From NCBI GenBank assembly GCA_028286395.1, contig JAQBRS010000005.1, positions 186,001 to 250,000 on the forward strand: a stretch of DNA of 64,000 bases. The letters are read 5' to 3'. Positions within the stretch are counted from its first letter, which is position 1. Every line of letters starts with the position of its first letter. Below the pieces are notes generated by a model, which searched no databases, had not been told where the DNA came from, and worked only from the letters and a program-made list of their open reading frames with translations. This document shows positions 25,185 to 34,461 of this stretch, piece by piece. Position numbers and translations under genes: made by a program. This stretch comes from Candidatus Saccharimonadota bacterium. GTDB taxonomy: Bacteria; Patescibacteriota; Saccharimonadia; Saccharimonadales; Saccharimonadaceae.

Positions 25185-26555
25185 CTATGGGAAAATGATT
25201 GACTTAAGAAGAAGGACCGCAAAGATTCCCATGACTGAGAATGCGACCCAAAGACCAAGTTTTGACCAACGTCCACTCTTGTACTCACCCATCACGTCTT
25301 CGCGACTTGAAAGCTTGGCGATGAAGTAGATCAGAGGCACTGCGGCGATACCGTTAAAGACAGCCGTGAAGATCAGTGCGCGGATTGGATCGAGACCGAT
25401 GAAGTTGAATGACAGTCCAATCAGTGTACCAATGATAATAATGAGGTAAAACTCACGAGCTTGCTTGAATTTACGGAACAGCCCTTCTTTCCAGTTAAAC
25501 GTTTCAGAGATCGCATATGAAGAAGATCCTGCAAGCACAGGCACGCTCATCAGACCGATACCGATGATACCGATGGCGAAGATCACTTTTGAGATATAGC
25601 CAGCGTTCGGAAAGCCTTGCACAAGTGGTTCGATTGCCTTTGCGGCATCAGCGGCACTGGTGATATTCGTTATTCCGTGCGCGCCAAGGACCACCGCACC
25701 AACGACGATAATGAACCAAGCAGTGACGTTCGAAAATAACATCCCGACGGCGGTGTCGATACGAAGTCGACGGATGTATCGTTTTGAAATCTTTGGAATA
25801 CCGCCCTTTTGCGCAACACGATGTTCAGCGACTTCATCTTCAACCACATTACTCGCCTGCCAAAAGAACAGATACGGAGAAATAGTTGTTCCAAAGATCG
25901 CCACAATCATATAGAGAAACTCCGTATTGAACTCAAAATGAGGAATCAGCGTCGCTTTCAATACCTCTGGCCACGGCACATGAACAAGAAAAGCAGTGAT
26001 AAAGTATGAGAACAACGCAAGCGCTAGCCACTTCAATAGACGAACATAGACACGATACGGCACGAAGATCTCGAGCAGGATCATAATCACTGCAAACGCA
26101 ACTGCCAATAAAGAGAATGGTACTCCTGGGATAAGAAGTTGCGTGCTGGCAGCCATTGCACCAATGTCAGATCCGATGTTAAACGTATTTGCCGCAACAA
26201 CCAGCAAAATAACGGGAAATAGAATCTTTTTAGAGTAATGCTCCCGAATAATCGCAGCCAGGCCTTTACCCGTGACTGCCCCTACCCTCGCACAGGCCTC
26301 CTGTACGGCAGTCATAAGCGGATACGTGAAAAGCATCGTCCACGGCAGCTGGAGGCCAAATTGAGCCCCTGCTTGCGAGTAGGTGGCAATTCCCGATGGA
26401 TCATCGTCTGCGGCGCCCGTCACAACGCCAGGACCAAGAATACGCATAAAACGACCAAAGCCTTTTTTGTTTTTCGAAGCACGTCGGAACGCCGCAGGCG
26501 GATTTAGGATCTCCTCCTCAATATCGCGGATCTGTTCGTCAGGATTTTCAATCAT
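25185..26555 (-). CDS. NRAMP-family metal transporter with altered metal site
   Basis: About 456 residues, 11 spans. The NRAMP fold is clear from ILGPGVVTGAADDDPSGIAT in span 1 and FGTTISPYLFFWQASNV in span 6. The canonical DPGN is DPSG (Asn lost) and the canonical A-x-x-MPHN of span 6 is T-x-I-SPYL (Met lost). The family normally imports Mn or Fe with protons; these changes resemble NRAMP-related carriers of other divalent ions, possibly Mg. I start at ATG 26555 because TTGACA-17-TATGCT lies upstream and ends 7 nt before it; the earlier ATG lies inside the -10. Confidence 0.85.
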   Translation of the reverse strand: MIENPDEQIRDIEEEILNPPAAFRRASKNKKGFGRFMRILGPGVVTGAADDDPSGIATYSQAGAQFGLQLPWTMLFTYPLMTAVQEACARVGAVTGKGLAAIIREHYSKKILFPVILLVVAANTFNIGSDIGAMAASTQLLIPGVPFSLLAVAFAVIMILLEIFVPYRVYVRLLKWLALALFSYFITAFLVHVPWPEVLKATLIPHFEFNTEFLYMIVAIFGTTISPYLFFWQASNVVEDEVAEHRVAQKGGIPKISKRYIRRLRIDTAVGMLFSNVTAWFIIVVGAVVLGAHGITNITSAADAAKAIEPLVQGFPNAGYISKVIFAIGIIGIGLMSVPVLAGSSSYAISETFNWKEGLFRKFKQAREFYLIIIIGTLIGLSFNFIGLDPIRALIFTAVFNGIAAVPLIYFIAKLSSREDVMGEYKSGRWSKLGLWVAFSVMGIFAVLLLKSIIFP

Positions 26556-26562
26556 TAGGACA

Positions 26563-26591
26563 AGCATAATGCGCCTAATTCAAAGTGTCAA
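26563..26591 (-). promoter_or_regulatory. Promoter TTGACA-17-TATGCT of NRAMP-like gene
   Basis: Perfect -35 and good -10 at the ideal spacing; leaderless start at 26555. Confidence 0.75.
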
Positions 26592-26618
26592 CTCGTGGTC
26601 AAATCTATAGAGTGAAGC

Positions 26619-28124
26619 CTAGTAGCCCGAGAAATGATCTTTCTTGATTCGGGTCCGTGGTACGCCGATAGAACTCAGTTGAGAACGGGTCGCGTCAACC
26701 ATGGCATTCGGGCCAGAGATATAGAAGAAGCGCTCGTTATAGTCTGGGACAAGTTGAGAAATCAGCTCAGCATTTACTTGTGAATGAACGTATCCGTCCT
26801 CAGTCGTTTTCGGAGTTGTGACAATTCGTGCCAGCTTCACACCGTACCTCTCTGCTTGCTTGAACTCTTCAAGGTAAGCAAATTCGCTAGGATCACCAAC
26901 TGCATATATCACGACAATGTCTGTGGCGAGTTGCATATCGGTCACATACTTCACCATGCTTCGAAATGGCGTCACGCCAATTCCACCAGCGATGAAGACC
27001 AGCTTCCTCCTTTCATTGCCCTTAAGCACAAAGTTACCCGCTAATTGACTGGCATAGATAGAGTCGCCTGGCTTCATGGTACTCATTGTGTACTTGAACG
27101 TACTCGAAGGGTTATAAAACTTTACGCCAAGTTGAACCGTGTCTTCGGTTGGGGACGATGCAATCGTGAACGATCGGCGATTACCCCTAAAGTCGAGGGC
27201 AACGTGATCAAGTGTCCACTCCATATACTGTCCCGCCATGAAGCCAAAGCGCTCGGTCGGAATAAACACATAGTTCATGACGCGATCAGAAATTTTTTGT
27301 ATCTCTTTAAGACGTAATTCTACCTTGAACTTCGGCGATACGATAAAGGCATAGATGTTACCTAGCAGTAATGCCACTTCCGGGTAAATGGTCAATGGGC
27401 CAATCTTCCATGCTTCGACATAGAGAACGGCAATAATCACTCCGAAAATCACTTGCTGCAATCGACGCGGCGGCATCGTCGCAGGTTCTGTCAGCATGAT
27501 AGTTGATAAGAAAATTAATGGTGACGCAATCAAAATGCTCTGAATGATCGTAGGGTTCAACGTGCCGTCGATCAGGAATGTCATCAATTGCAACATCAGT
27601 GCGGTTCCCACGAACGCGAAGAATAAGCTGAACTTTCGAATCTTTCGGACGACCAGCAGTCCGAAGATAAGCGTAATCGGCCATAACGCCGCACTACCGA
27701 CCCACCACGTGGTAATCTGTAGGTTTAAAATCCCTACCAATGCAACAGCAAAGGCGGCTGGGTTAAAAATGTGTCTGCCTTTCCAGGCGATCAGATACTT
27801 GGAACTGCTTGCAAGTCCACCGACGAGTAACGTAATGACGACCTCTAGCCCACTTTTAGGTGCAGGAAAGATCAAAAAGATAATGAATGTCGTGATTGCC
27901 CATGATTCAGTGTTTAGTGGGCGACGCCAGATTTTCGAGAATATAAACTCAGTGACAAAAGAAGATGTCGCGAGTAGCAGTAAGGAGAGCGTCATCGTCG
28001 AAGGATCCATTGATATTCGACCGGTCGCGGCGAAGATGATTCCCAGTGCGCTAATTATCCCTAACCCAAACGCAACTAGCTTATACATCGTAATCTTGTT
28101 CAAAATAGGATCAAGGATATTCAT
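26619..28124 (-). CDS. RnfD/NqrB-like membrane domain fused to ferredoxin-NADP reductase domain
   Basis: 501 residues. Residues 1-270 are polytopic and carry NqrB/RnfD features: GRHIFNPAAFAVALVG and STIMLTEPATMPPRRLQQ. I do not see the SGAT flavinylation site of full-length NqrB/RnfD. From about 275 comes an FNR-type reductase: RRSFTIASSP (FAD binding), VFIAGGIGVTPFRSMVKYV (NAD(P) site), FYISGPNAMVD and a terminal DHFSGY. Predicted to move electrons from NAD(P)H through FAD to the membrane domain and then to the FMN-binding protein encoded just upstream in the same direction. Confidence 0.85.
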   Translation of the reverse strand: MNILDPILNKITMYKLVAFGLGIISALGIIFAATGRISMDPSTMTLSLLLLATSSFVTEFIFSKIWRRPLNTESWAITTFIIFLIFPAPKSGLEVVITLLVGGLASSSKYLIAWKGRHIFNPAAFAVALVGILNLQITTWWVGSAALWPITLIFGLLVVRKIRKFSLFFAFVGTALMLQLMTFLIDGTLNPTIIQSILIASPLIFLSTIMLTEPATMPPRRLQQVIFGVIIAVLYVEAWKIGPLTIYPEVALLLGNIYAFIVSPKFKVELRLKEIQKISDRVMNYVFIPTERFGFMAGQYMEWTLDHVALDFRGNRRSFTIASSPTEDTVQLGVKFYNPSSTFKYTMSTMKPGDSIYASQLAGNFVLKGNERRKLVFIAGGIGVTPFRSMVKYVTDMQLATDIVVIYAVGDPSEFAYLEEFKQAERYGVKLARIVTTPKTTEDGYVHSQVNAELISQLVPDYNERFFYISGPNAMVDATRSQLSSIGVPRTRIKKDHFSGY

Positions 28125-28147
28125 AATATGTATTTTAATCTAATTAG

Positions 28148-28654
28148 TTAGGCTTTTGCTTGATTCTGGATATCGTTAACGGCACTGTTAAACCCATTCG
28201 TCGTATCTGATGCACCGGCAACAGACGAGAGGTTCAATCCATCAATGTTTTTACCGACAACGTAGCTTTTATAAGCTGATGCGAAGTCTTCTTGGAAGAT
28301 TTGTGATTCACGATCGTTCTCGCTATTGACGACCGTTGAGTCTGCGACGACACCAGACTTCACCGTCAGTGTCACTTTAATGTCTTCGTAGCCATGTGGG
28401 ACATAGTATTGGTTTGAGGCTGTGTAGGTGCCGTCCTTATACGTCGTGGAGCTCGCTGAAGTTGACGGAGTCGTTGTCGTAGATGTCGTTGCGCCGATTG
28501 AAGCTGACGTTGTTTGATTTGCAGTCGTTGCAGTCTGTTGCTTCTTCTCATTTGCGGATACGGCTGACGCGATCGTCACGAGGACAACAGCAATAATAAC
28601 TACGATACCTGAAGTTACTTTTAATGCCATGTTACTTGGTTTTTCGGGGTACAT
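28148..28654 (-). CDS. FMN-binding-domain protein, membrane-anchored
   Basis: 168 residues. N-terminal span at about 10-33, a Thr/Ser-rich linker of about 35 residues, then an FMN_bind domain: YKDGTYTASNQYYVPHGYED, VKSGVVADSTVV, and the expected flavinylation region SVAGASDTTNGFN (family consensus S/T-GA-S/T-x-S/T). The domain should sit outside the membrane with covalent FMN, if an ApbE transferase exists elsewhere. It is followed 23 nt later by the RnfD-FNR fusion, which fits a two-gene extracytosolic electron-transfer unit. TATAAG ends 7 nt before ATG. Confidence 0.8.
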   Translation of the reverse strand: MYPEKPSNMALKVTSGIVVIIAVVLVTIASAVSANEKKQQTATTANQTTSASIGATTSTTTTPSTSASSTTYKDGTYTASNQYYVPHGYEDIKVTLTVKSGVVADSTVVNSENDRESQIFQEDFASAYKSYVVGKNIDGLNLSSVAGASDTTNGFNSAVNDIQNQAKA

Positions 28655-28661
28655 TTGTATC

Positions 28662-28667
28662 CTTATA
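28662..28667 (-). promoter_or_regulatory. -10 TATAAG of FMN-binding protein gene
   Basis: Ends 7 nt before ATG 28654. No strong -35. Confidence 0.4.
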
Positions 28668-28745
28668 CTTATCGATTTTGCTTATTGGCCTAGTGTACTG
28701 AGCAAACCTTAAAATAAGTTGTGAACTAAGACTATCGGCTATATA

Positions 28746-29780
28746 TTAGCGTCGGCTGCGGCCAACACTCAATCCACCGCTGTGGCTACGTGGAGCGTGG
28801 CGTTGACGCTTGCGTCGAACGAACCAGATGATGAAGATAACCAAGGCAATCAGAATGAGTAAAGCGATACCTGCACCGATCATGTAGCTAACGGGGATGA
28901 CCCAGAAGGTTCGAGTGACATCAACAGTTTGATTCTTAGATCCGTAAGTAAGGGTTGCGCTAACGGTATACTTCCCAAATCCATCAATCTTTTCGAGTGG
29001 AACGTTCCAGCGACGAGCACTGTCAGGAAGGATGACGTCGCGAGGAGTTTGATCGTTAAAATCCTTTTCGTAAACGATGTTCTTTCCTTTTTGGACGGTA
29101 ATCTTTCCGAATGGACCAAGCTGAACGCTTCCCTTATTTTCAAAACGGAAGGTAATGCCTAATCCGTCAGACGTCGTGAAGAGTGCGTTAGACTTACCGT
29201 TTTGTTGAATCGCAAACTCGGTCAAGTTAAGTTGCTCAACTGCATTACCCGGTACAGTCAATAAGATCAGTGAAGCGACACTACCACTTAAGTTAACCTG
29301 CGCGCCACCTTCGGGTGACGTTGGGGCAAAGCGAATTGCGCCGAAATATCCGCCAGCCTGAGCAGTTTTTGGAACGGTGATGATGACGCTGACAAATTTA
29401 GCCTTATTGGCAGGGATTGTTACCGCTGTGAGTGGTGTCATGAAGCGCTTGAGGCTATGGGTTGACGCAAACTTGTCAGCATCGAGAATAAGCGCCGGTG
29501 TTCCATTCTCGTCGCCAGAGATAAAGTCGTTCTCGATCGGGCTCACCAGAATGTCAGCGTTCGTAAGGTTCGTTACCGTTACCTGAACTGTCTTCGTCTC
29601 ACCTGGTAAGATTTCAATATCAGAACGTACAGGTGACACCTTAAGGGTGTTAGCGGTATTGTTTGTTGATGTAACCGCAAACGAATGCGAACTCGTCAAT
29701 AAAGCCATGGCAACAGAAAGCAGCACCGCAAACGCTACCATCATTCGGACGTTCACTTGAAGACCTCGTTTTACAAACAC
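28746..29780 (-). CDS. Surface protein with WxL-interacting-protein-like (DUF916-like) domains
   Basis: About 344 residues. Signal peptide near the start, then an Ig-like domain LKVSPVRSDIEILPGETKTV, a second region with GYFGAIRFAP, a C-terminal span (about 303-325) and a strongly basic tail (RRKRQRHAPRSH). The order (PG-x-x-x-x-V-x-V-N strands, then span) resembles DUF916 proteins that partner with WxL surface proteins in firmicutes. Start GTG at 29780: AAAGGGG lies 9 nt upstream and TTGCAA-16-TATTAT upstream of that. Paralogue of the protein at 32141. Confidence 0.72.
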   Translation of the reverse strand: MFVKRGLQVNVRMMVAFAVLLSVAMALLTSSHSFAVTSTNNTANTLKVSPVRSDIEILPGETKTVQVTVTNLTNADILVSPIENDFISGDENGTPALILDADKFASTHSLKRFMTPLTAVTIPANKAKFVSVIITVPKTAQAGGYFGAIRFAPTSPEGGAQVNLSGSVASLILLTVPGNAVEQLNLTEFAIQQNGKSNALFTTSDGLGITFRFENKGSVQLGPFGKITVQKGKNIVYEKDFNDQTPRDVILPDSARRWNVPLEKIDGFGKYTVSATLTYGSKNQTVDVTRTFWVIPVSYMIGAGIALLILIALVIFIIWFVRRKRQRHAPRSHSGGLSVGRSRR

Positions 29781-29853
29781 TATTGGTTTCCCCTTTAACA
29801 ATTACTTCCCATAATAACAGATGTGGTTACGTTTGCAAGCACACACATATAAA

Positions 29854-29886
29854 ACAAATATCCCCAAGACGGGGATATTTGTTTTT
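29854..29886. terminator. Bidirectional terminator
   Basis: ACAAATATCCCC, loop AAGAC, GGGGATATTTGT followed by TTTT; the other strand also ends in Ts. Serves the minus-strand gene that stops at 29901. Confidence 0.88.
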
Positions 29887-29900
29887 AAGAGATTGGAGAA

Positions 29901-31040
29901 CTAGAATTTACCAGTTGCGATCAAGCCGATGTCAGCTGAGTAGTTACCAGCTGGAGTGCTTGGGCCTACAGTTGCACCAAAGATCAAAGGTTGGTTCAAG
30001 TTAGTTGCTGTGTTACCCCCTGTGTTTAGGAATGGGTCACCATATGCGCTTGTCACACCAGTTGTATTGTCAGTCGCAGCATTTAACGTATAGGTAGATG
30101 CGTTGTAGCCCGACCCTGACGCAGCGGTGTATGCACCAGTACCTGTTGCAGTACCAAGCTTTACGCCGAATCCTGCAGTGTGATCAATGATACCAAGTTG
30201 CTGCACAGGCAAGATATAACATCCGCTAGGCTTACTCGAGTTAATGAGTCCACCACAATTGGTTGCGCTACTCTTCAAGTTAATCACTGCACCACCTGTC
30301 GCATTCGTTGACAGCTGTGTGTAGATTGTCCCTGTACTCGTAGTTCCGTCTACGAGAGACAAAACACCAGTACCTGGATCTTCACCGAGGCGTAGCGTAG
30401 GTGCGGTTACACCCGCGGAACAACCAGCTCCCGTGATTGCTGTACCTGATACACAGAAAGTCATGCTTTCAAGGACGGCACCAGAGACACCAACTGTGCT
30501 AGCAGTCGATAGTGCAACGCCTCCGTTATCAACGCTTCCAGTTTTTGAGCCTGTTGATGTATACAATAAAGCATTTGTATTTGTGTCATATGTCACAATA
30601 CGTGCGTAGAATGTCCCCACAGCAGTTGGGTTATGTAAACCTGTTAGTTCTACAGTCACCGTGTCCCCTGCTGAAATACCGCCAGTTGACGCGACAACAA
30701 CCTGATTCGCAGGTCCTGCGGTTGTTTTCGCGACAGTATAGCCTGAGGTTGTCGTTGTTGGTGTACCGACATCGAATCCACCAGGAGCGGTACATGACGC
30801 ATTAAGAATTGGGCTGTTGCTACAAAAATCTAGAACAAACGCACCGGCAGCACCAGTCGCTTTAAAACTTACTGTGTAATTTACACTCGACGCATCCGCT
30901 GATGAGCTACTCAAAGCAATCGAGCGCTCTGTCACGTCAGCAGCATTTGCTAACGCAGGCACAAAAGCACCAAGCAGAATTGCAGCTGCCGTGATGACGT
31001 AGCCTACCTTTTGGCGACTCACTAATACAAAAGATCTCAT
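29901..31040 (-). CDS. Secreted surface protein, C-terminal PAGxYS module
   Basis: 379 residues. Signal peptide with cleavage near ANAAD (about 33). Ser/Thr/Gly-rich beta protein with cysteine pairs (DFCSNSPILNASC, FCVSGTAITGAGC, NCGG and GCYI). The C-terminus reads TPAGNYSADIGLIATGKF, a module shared with the proteins at 33262, 34462 and 36281. No anchor is visible, so retention must be by binding. The promoter has TTGACA; SD AGAGGAAAAGGG precedes ATG. Confidence 0.7.
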   Translation of the reverse strand: MRSFVLVSRQKVGYVITAAAILLGAFVPALANAADVTERSIALSSSSADASSVNYTVSFKATGAAGAFVLDFCSNSPILNASCTAPGGFDVGTPTTTTSGYTVAKTTAGPANQVVVASTGGISAGDTVTVELTGLHNPTAVGTFYARIVTYDTNTNALLYTSTGSKTGSVDNGGVALSTASTVGVSGAVLESMTFCVSGTAITGAGCSAGVTAPTLRLGEDPGTGVLSLVDGTTSTGTIYTQLSTNATGGAVINLKSSATNCGGLINSSKPSGCYILPVQQLGIIDHTAGFGVKLGTATGTGAYTAASGSGYNASTYTLNAATDNTTGVTSAYGDPFLNTGGNTATNLNQPLIFGATVGPSTPAGNYSADIGLIATGKF

Positions 31041-31099
31041 TTCCCTTTTCCTCTACCCTCTTTTTAAAATATTTGTTTTCTTCTCCAAGATACGAGTTC

Positions 31100-31130
31100 A
31101 GTGTAGCATAATACCGCTCATGCTTGTCAA
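31100..31130 (-). promoter_or_regulatory. Promoter with TTGACA and extended -10 TGCTACACT
   Basis: TTGACA (31125-31130) and TACACT (31100-31105), 19-nt spacer compensated by the TG extension. It gives a leader of about 50 nt for the surface protein at 29901. Confidence 0.5.
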
Positions 31131-31169
31131 GTAGTTTCTCAGAAAAGTTTTCCACACCCGTTGAGGGGG

Positions 31170-32090
31170 CTACTTTTCCTCGAGACTATCGCGCTCTTTC
31201 AGCATCTTATTACGGAGTGAAACGATCTGGCTTCGTCGTCCTAACCAGTATGTTGGCGCAAGGAGCACCAGGGCTACAACGGCAGGAATCCATAAGATTT
31301 TTGTTGCCGCTGCTGTGTTTGTTTTATCAGTTGGCGCAGCAGTCGAGTCAACTTGACCGCTAGATACGGCGACCACCTGCAGGAAGGCGCTGACACCGTT
31401 CACATCGGTCACCTTAATGTTCACTTGATAGATTCCTGCTTTTTTATAGGTATGTGCAATCGTAATGAGGCCTGCCAAAGATTGGCTCTTCAATTCTGAT
31501 GGAGTTCCGTCTCCCCAATCAATGCTAAACGCGTATGGACCCGCGCCACCAGATAATTGTAAAGGCCAACTCAGCTCGCTCCCAGCTGGAGCAGATCGTC
31601 GTCCGTATGAGCTTGTAAGCGTCACTAGTGCTCCGAAAGCCGTAAAGTGCGTATCAGTATAGGTAACGGTCGCAATATTTGATGTAGGGCCAGCTTGTTC
31701 CAGATCATCGTACACGATTGCACTTAACTCGTTCGTTCCTGCGAATAGACTAATTTGCATCGTGAAGCTTCCACTCGCACATATTACTGAACCAGCCATA
31801 ACCCCGTTGTCATATACTTGAACCAGTAGTCCAGTTGTACAAATACCGGTCACAGCGGTTGGCGATGTCGTAAATGACGCCCCATTGCCCGGGGTAGTAA
31901 TCGTTGCCGCATCGGTTGGTGGTGCCTGAAGCTTTGTTGCTTCAAGCCCGTATGAACCCGGTTTAGGATCAGGGATTGGTATTTGGCTAATCGCCGAAGT
32001 TGGCTTTATAAAAACGAACAGCGCCAGGAGTAACATTCCGATCATAACCGGAAATACCCACTGAGCGCTGTGACGAATTTTATTTATCAT
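31170..32090 (-). CDS. PKD-domain surface protein with C-terminal anchor
   Basis: 306 residues. Signal/anchor at about 12-32, an Ig-like bacterial domain (TPGNGASFTTSPTAVTGIC and LFAGTNELSAIVYD), then a PKD domain (FSIDWGDGTPSELKS, HTYKKAGIYQVNIKVTDVNG). A span at about 265-283 and a charged tail follow. PKD and Ig-like modules are adhesion or spacer domains. TACAAT ends 11 nt before ATG. Neighbours are all surface proteins. Confidence 0.8.
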   Translation of the reverse strand: MINKIRHSAQWVFPVMIGMLLLALFVFIKPTSAISQIPIPDPKPGSYGLEATKLQAPPTDAATITTPGNGASFTTSPTAVTGICTTGLLVQVYDNGVMAGSVICASGSFTMQISLFAGTNELSAIVYDDLEQAGPTSNIATVTYTDTHFTAFGALVTLTSSYGRRSAPAGSELSWPLQLSGGAGPYAFSIDWGDGTPSELKSQSLAGLITIAHTYKKAGIYQVNIKVTDVNGVSAFLQVVAVSSGQVDSTAAPTDKTNTAAATKILWIPAVVALVLLAPTYWLGRRSQIVSLRNKMLKERDSLEEK

Positions 32091-32140
32091 GCTTATTGTT
32101 TATTGTAGCGTGATGACGCTAGTTACGAAAGGTATTGCAG

Positions 32141-33202
32141 TTAGCGACGATGTAAACGCTTTTTGGTTTTAGGACCGTAGAGTGCAGTGCGAATCTTTGT
32201 GACTACTCGCCAGACGACGAATGCGAGAGCAAGAATAACAATGGCGAGGACGATGATAAACCAGAGCGGTAGATACCAGAATGATGCAACTCCGGTGATT
32301 TCCTGTGTGTTGTTACCGTTTTGGCCGTAGAAGAGGTCAAGTGTTGCATGGTAATAACCTGGCCATAGCCCAGGGGAAGTACAGCTATTGGCCGACGTTT
32401 TTACTCCGTTAAAGTCGACTGTTTGCGGAGCAAGTTTGATACATGTCGTATAAGTTCGAGTTTGCCCAATAAGAGCTAACGACCCACTCGGGTTCACATT
32501 ATCAATAGTCTGCTCCCTACCGAACATGTCTCGTAGCTTGATGCTTCCGACCGGACTTTCAGTTACATTACCGTTGTTTTGTAGCGTATACCCGATGCTT
32601 TGGGGTTCTTTATCGGTGACAAACATATAGCCTGAAGTGTTACCATTTGCTGCTATATCGTAAGCGCCGAACTTCTTCAAGCTAAGATCCTCTTTGACCT
32701 TACCCGGGATAGATGTAAATACAAGTGTCGCGCCGGATGCACTCAAACCGACATTACCAGCTCCTGTTCCAGAACCAGATGAGTAAATAATGGCGCTATA
32801 GTAGCTACCTGCACCTTGGTTGGCGGGGATTGCAACGGAAATATTAAGTGTCTGACTGCTACTTGGTGGAATAGATACGTTCTGTGGAACGGTTAGAAAT
32901 GGCCTAAGAGACCAGGTTGTCTGCGGTGCACTCTCATCAAGCATCAACTTTGGTGTACCGCCATCATCCGTAAACGTAAAGTCAACGACACGAAGAGATA
33001 GCTCGAGAGGCTGTACGGAATCAAGATTGCGAATAACAATCGTATCCTTAACTGATTTACCAGGCTCAATGACGTAGTTTTTTTTTGGAACAATGCTCAG
33101 TGACGCTGATGATTGCGCATTCGCAGAGAGTGCAGGCAGTAAGTATGTCGCACCAAGTAGCATTGCTACAACGACGAGGACAATGCCTTTAAAGCGTTTC
33201 AT
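32141..33202 (-). CDS. Surface protein with DUF916-like domains, paralogue of 28746
   Basis: About 353 residues starting MKRFKGIVLVVVAMLLG. Signal peptide to about 30, Ig-like domain LSIVPKKNYVIEPGKSVKDT, second domain with GAGSYYSAIIYSSG, two cysteines in TTCIKLAP and NSCTSPG, then a C-terminal span and a basic tail (KTKKRLHRR). Same order as the protein at 28746, so a duplicated component. The start is chosen for the hydrophobic signal directly after it. Confidence 0.7.
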   Translation of the reverse strand: MKRFKGIVLVVVAMLLGATYLLPALSANAQSSASLSIVPKKNYVIEPGKSVKDTIVIRNLDSVQPLELSLRVVDFTFTDDGGTPKLMLDESAPQTTWSLRPFLTVPQNVSIPPSSSQTLNISVAIPANQGAGSYYSAIIYSSGSGTGAGNVGLSASGATLVFTSIPGKVKEDLSLKKFGAYDIAANGNTSGYMFVTDKEPQSIGYTLQNNGNVTESPVGSIKLRDMFGREQTIDNVNPSGSLALIGQTRTYTTCIKLAPQTVDFNGVKTSANSCTSPGLWPGYYHATLDLFYGQNGNNTQEITGVASFWYLPLWFIIVLAIVILALAFVVWRVVTKIRTALYGPKTKKRLHRR

Positions 33203-33261
33203 GTATTCTCTATAACCTCTCACATTTACTTTGTTTTATAAGTATAAGCCGTATTGTATCA

Positions 33262-34338
33262 TCAAAATCTACCGCTGGCTATGTACGTAATCGTTGTGGT
33301 ATACACACCGGCATGCAGGCTCGGACTAGAGTTTAAAATATAGCTAACGGTAAATTTCTTCATAAGACTCACGTTCGGTGAATACGCAACGACATCACCT
33401 GATACATACTTGTATTGATTTGGGACTCCGTAATCGGGTGATGTTACTGCGTTCGCCCACGTCCCCTGGGGATTTATGCCCACACTCGGCTCGTTGTTGG
33501 CAACCAAGTTGATGCCAAACTGATCAGTCCCCGGCACGCTTGGAGTTGGTGCTGTCGGTGAATCAATTGTATGCGTTCCCGCAGCAAGGGGCGAGCCATT
33601 TGCTGTAATCGCAAACCCTCCAGTTGCGTTGGTGCCTACGGCCATCTGCGACTGGGCCGTTAGCGTCGACTTTGCACTAAGTGTTCCCATATCGGTGTAG
33701 TAAGTGTCATCCGTGCCTATGCAATCGTCTTCAACCACTCTTGCAGCACAAAATATCAACATCGGCGGTACTTGCGTCTCGATGACCGTGCCAGTCTGCA
33801 CCTGTCCCCTTACCGACCCAAAATCGATTTGCGACCCCGATCCATCTATAGAGCCGAGACTTTTCAGACGAATCGAGAAAGCTTGATTCGCTTGACTGGG
33901 GTTGACGATGTTATCAAGCTTATAGGATGACGCAGAACCTCCCATAATCATGCTTGGCAGGCGCGTCAAAATAATATGATTCGGAGACTTGTTTAAAATC
34001 GCGAAGCCAGTCTCACCCGTCTGGGCCGTTAAGGCGGCATTTGATACGTCGAGGCCAGGAGGTGTCACACACGGCATGTATGGAATCGGATCGATACAAA
34101 ACAACATATCTAATGAACCGACTGGCTGGGGTGTCATGTATTGCAACGAAACGGTGTACGAGGTCGTAGCACTTGGTTCACTACTCTGCATATATAGCCC
34201 GCGGGTCTCAAACCTTGTGTCTGCTGATACAGGTACGATAAAGATAAACAACGCCAAGAATAAAGCGAGTAGTTCCTCGGGTACAATGCTACGAAAGTTA
34301 AAGAGGTGTATATGAAATCTAAACAACCTGTGTTGCAT
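33262..34338 (-). CDS. Secreted surface protein, C-terminal AGVYTTTI module
   Basis: 358 residues. Signal segment at about 22-39 (LLALFLALFIFIVPVSA), then a beta-rich body with several cysteines and the conserved stretch SVPGTDQFGINLVANNEPSVGI ... YKYVSGDVVAYS shared with the protein at 36281. It ends AGVYTTTITYIASGRF like its neighbours. TACAAT ends 7 nt before ATG. Likely a paralogue in a family of co-encoded surface subunits. Function unknown. Confidence 0.7.
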   Translation of the reverse strand: MQHRLFRFHIHLFNFRSIVPEELLALFLALFIFIVPVSADTRFETRGLYMQSSEPSATTSYTVSLQYMTPQPVGSLDMLFCIDPIPYMPCVTPPGLDVSNAALTAQTGETGFAILNKSPNHIILTRLPSMIMGGSASSYKLDNIVNPSQANQAFSIRLKSLGSIDGSGSQIDFGSVRGQVQTGTVIETQVPPMLIFCAARVVEDDCIGTDDTYYTDMGTLSAKSTLTAQSQMAVGTNATGGFAITANGSPLAAGTHTIDSPTAPTPSVPGTDQFGINLVANNEPSVGINPQGTWANAVTSPDYGVPNQYKYVSGDVVAYSPNVSLMKKFTVSYILNSSPSLHAGVYTTTITYIASGRF

Positions 34339-34345
34339 ACCTGTT

Positions 34346-34351
34346 ATTGTA
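34346..34351 (-). promoter_or_regulatory. -10 TACAAT of surface protein gene
   Basis: Ends 7 nt before ATG 34338; weak -35. Confidence 0.45.
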
Positions 34352-34391
34352 CTAGATCGTAAGCGTTATGCGTAGCGAGTCTTAATACACA

Positions 34392-34420
34392 AAATAACCG
34401 GCCCTTTCGGACCGGTTATT
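34392..34420 (-). terminator. Hairpin terminator after the 558-residue surface protein
   Basis: AATAACCGG arms around a CCGAAAGG centre, followed on the minus strand by TTTTG. Lies 42 nt past the stop at 34462. Confidence 0.75.
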
Positions 34421-34461
34421 CGCTGATTTTCTAATCGAGTTTTCGTTCTAAACAAGGTTGT

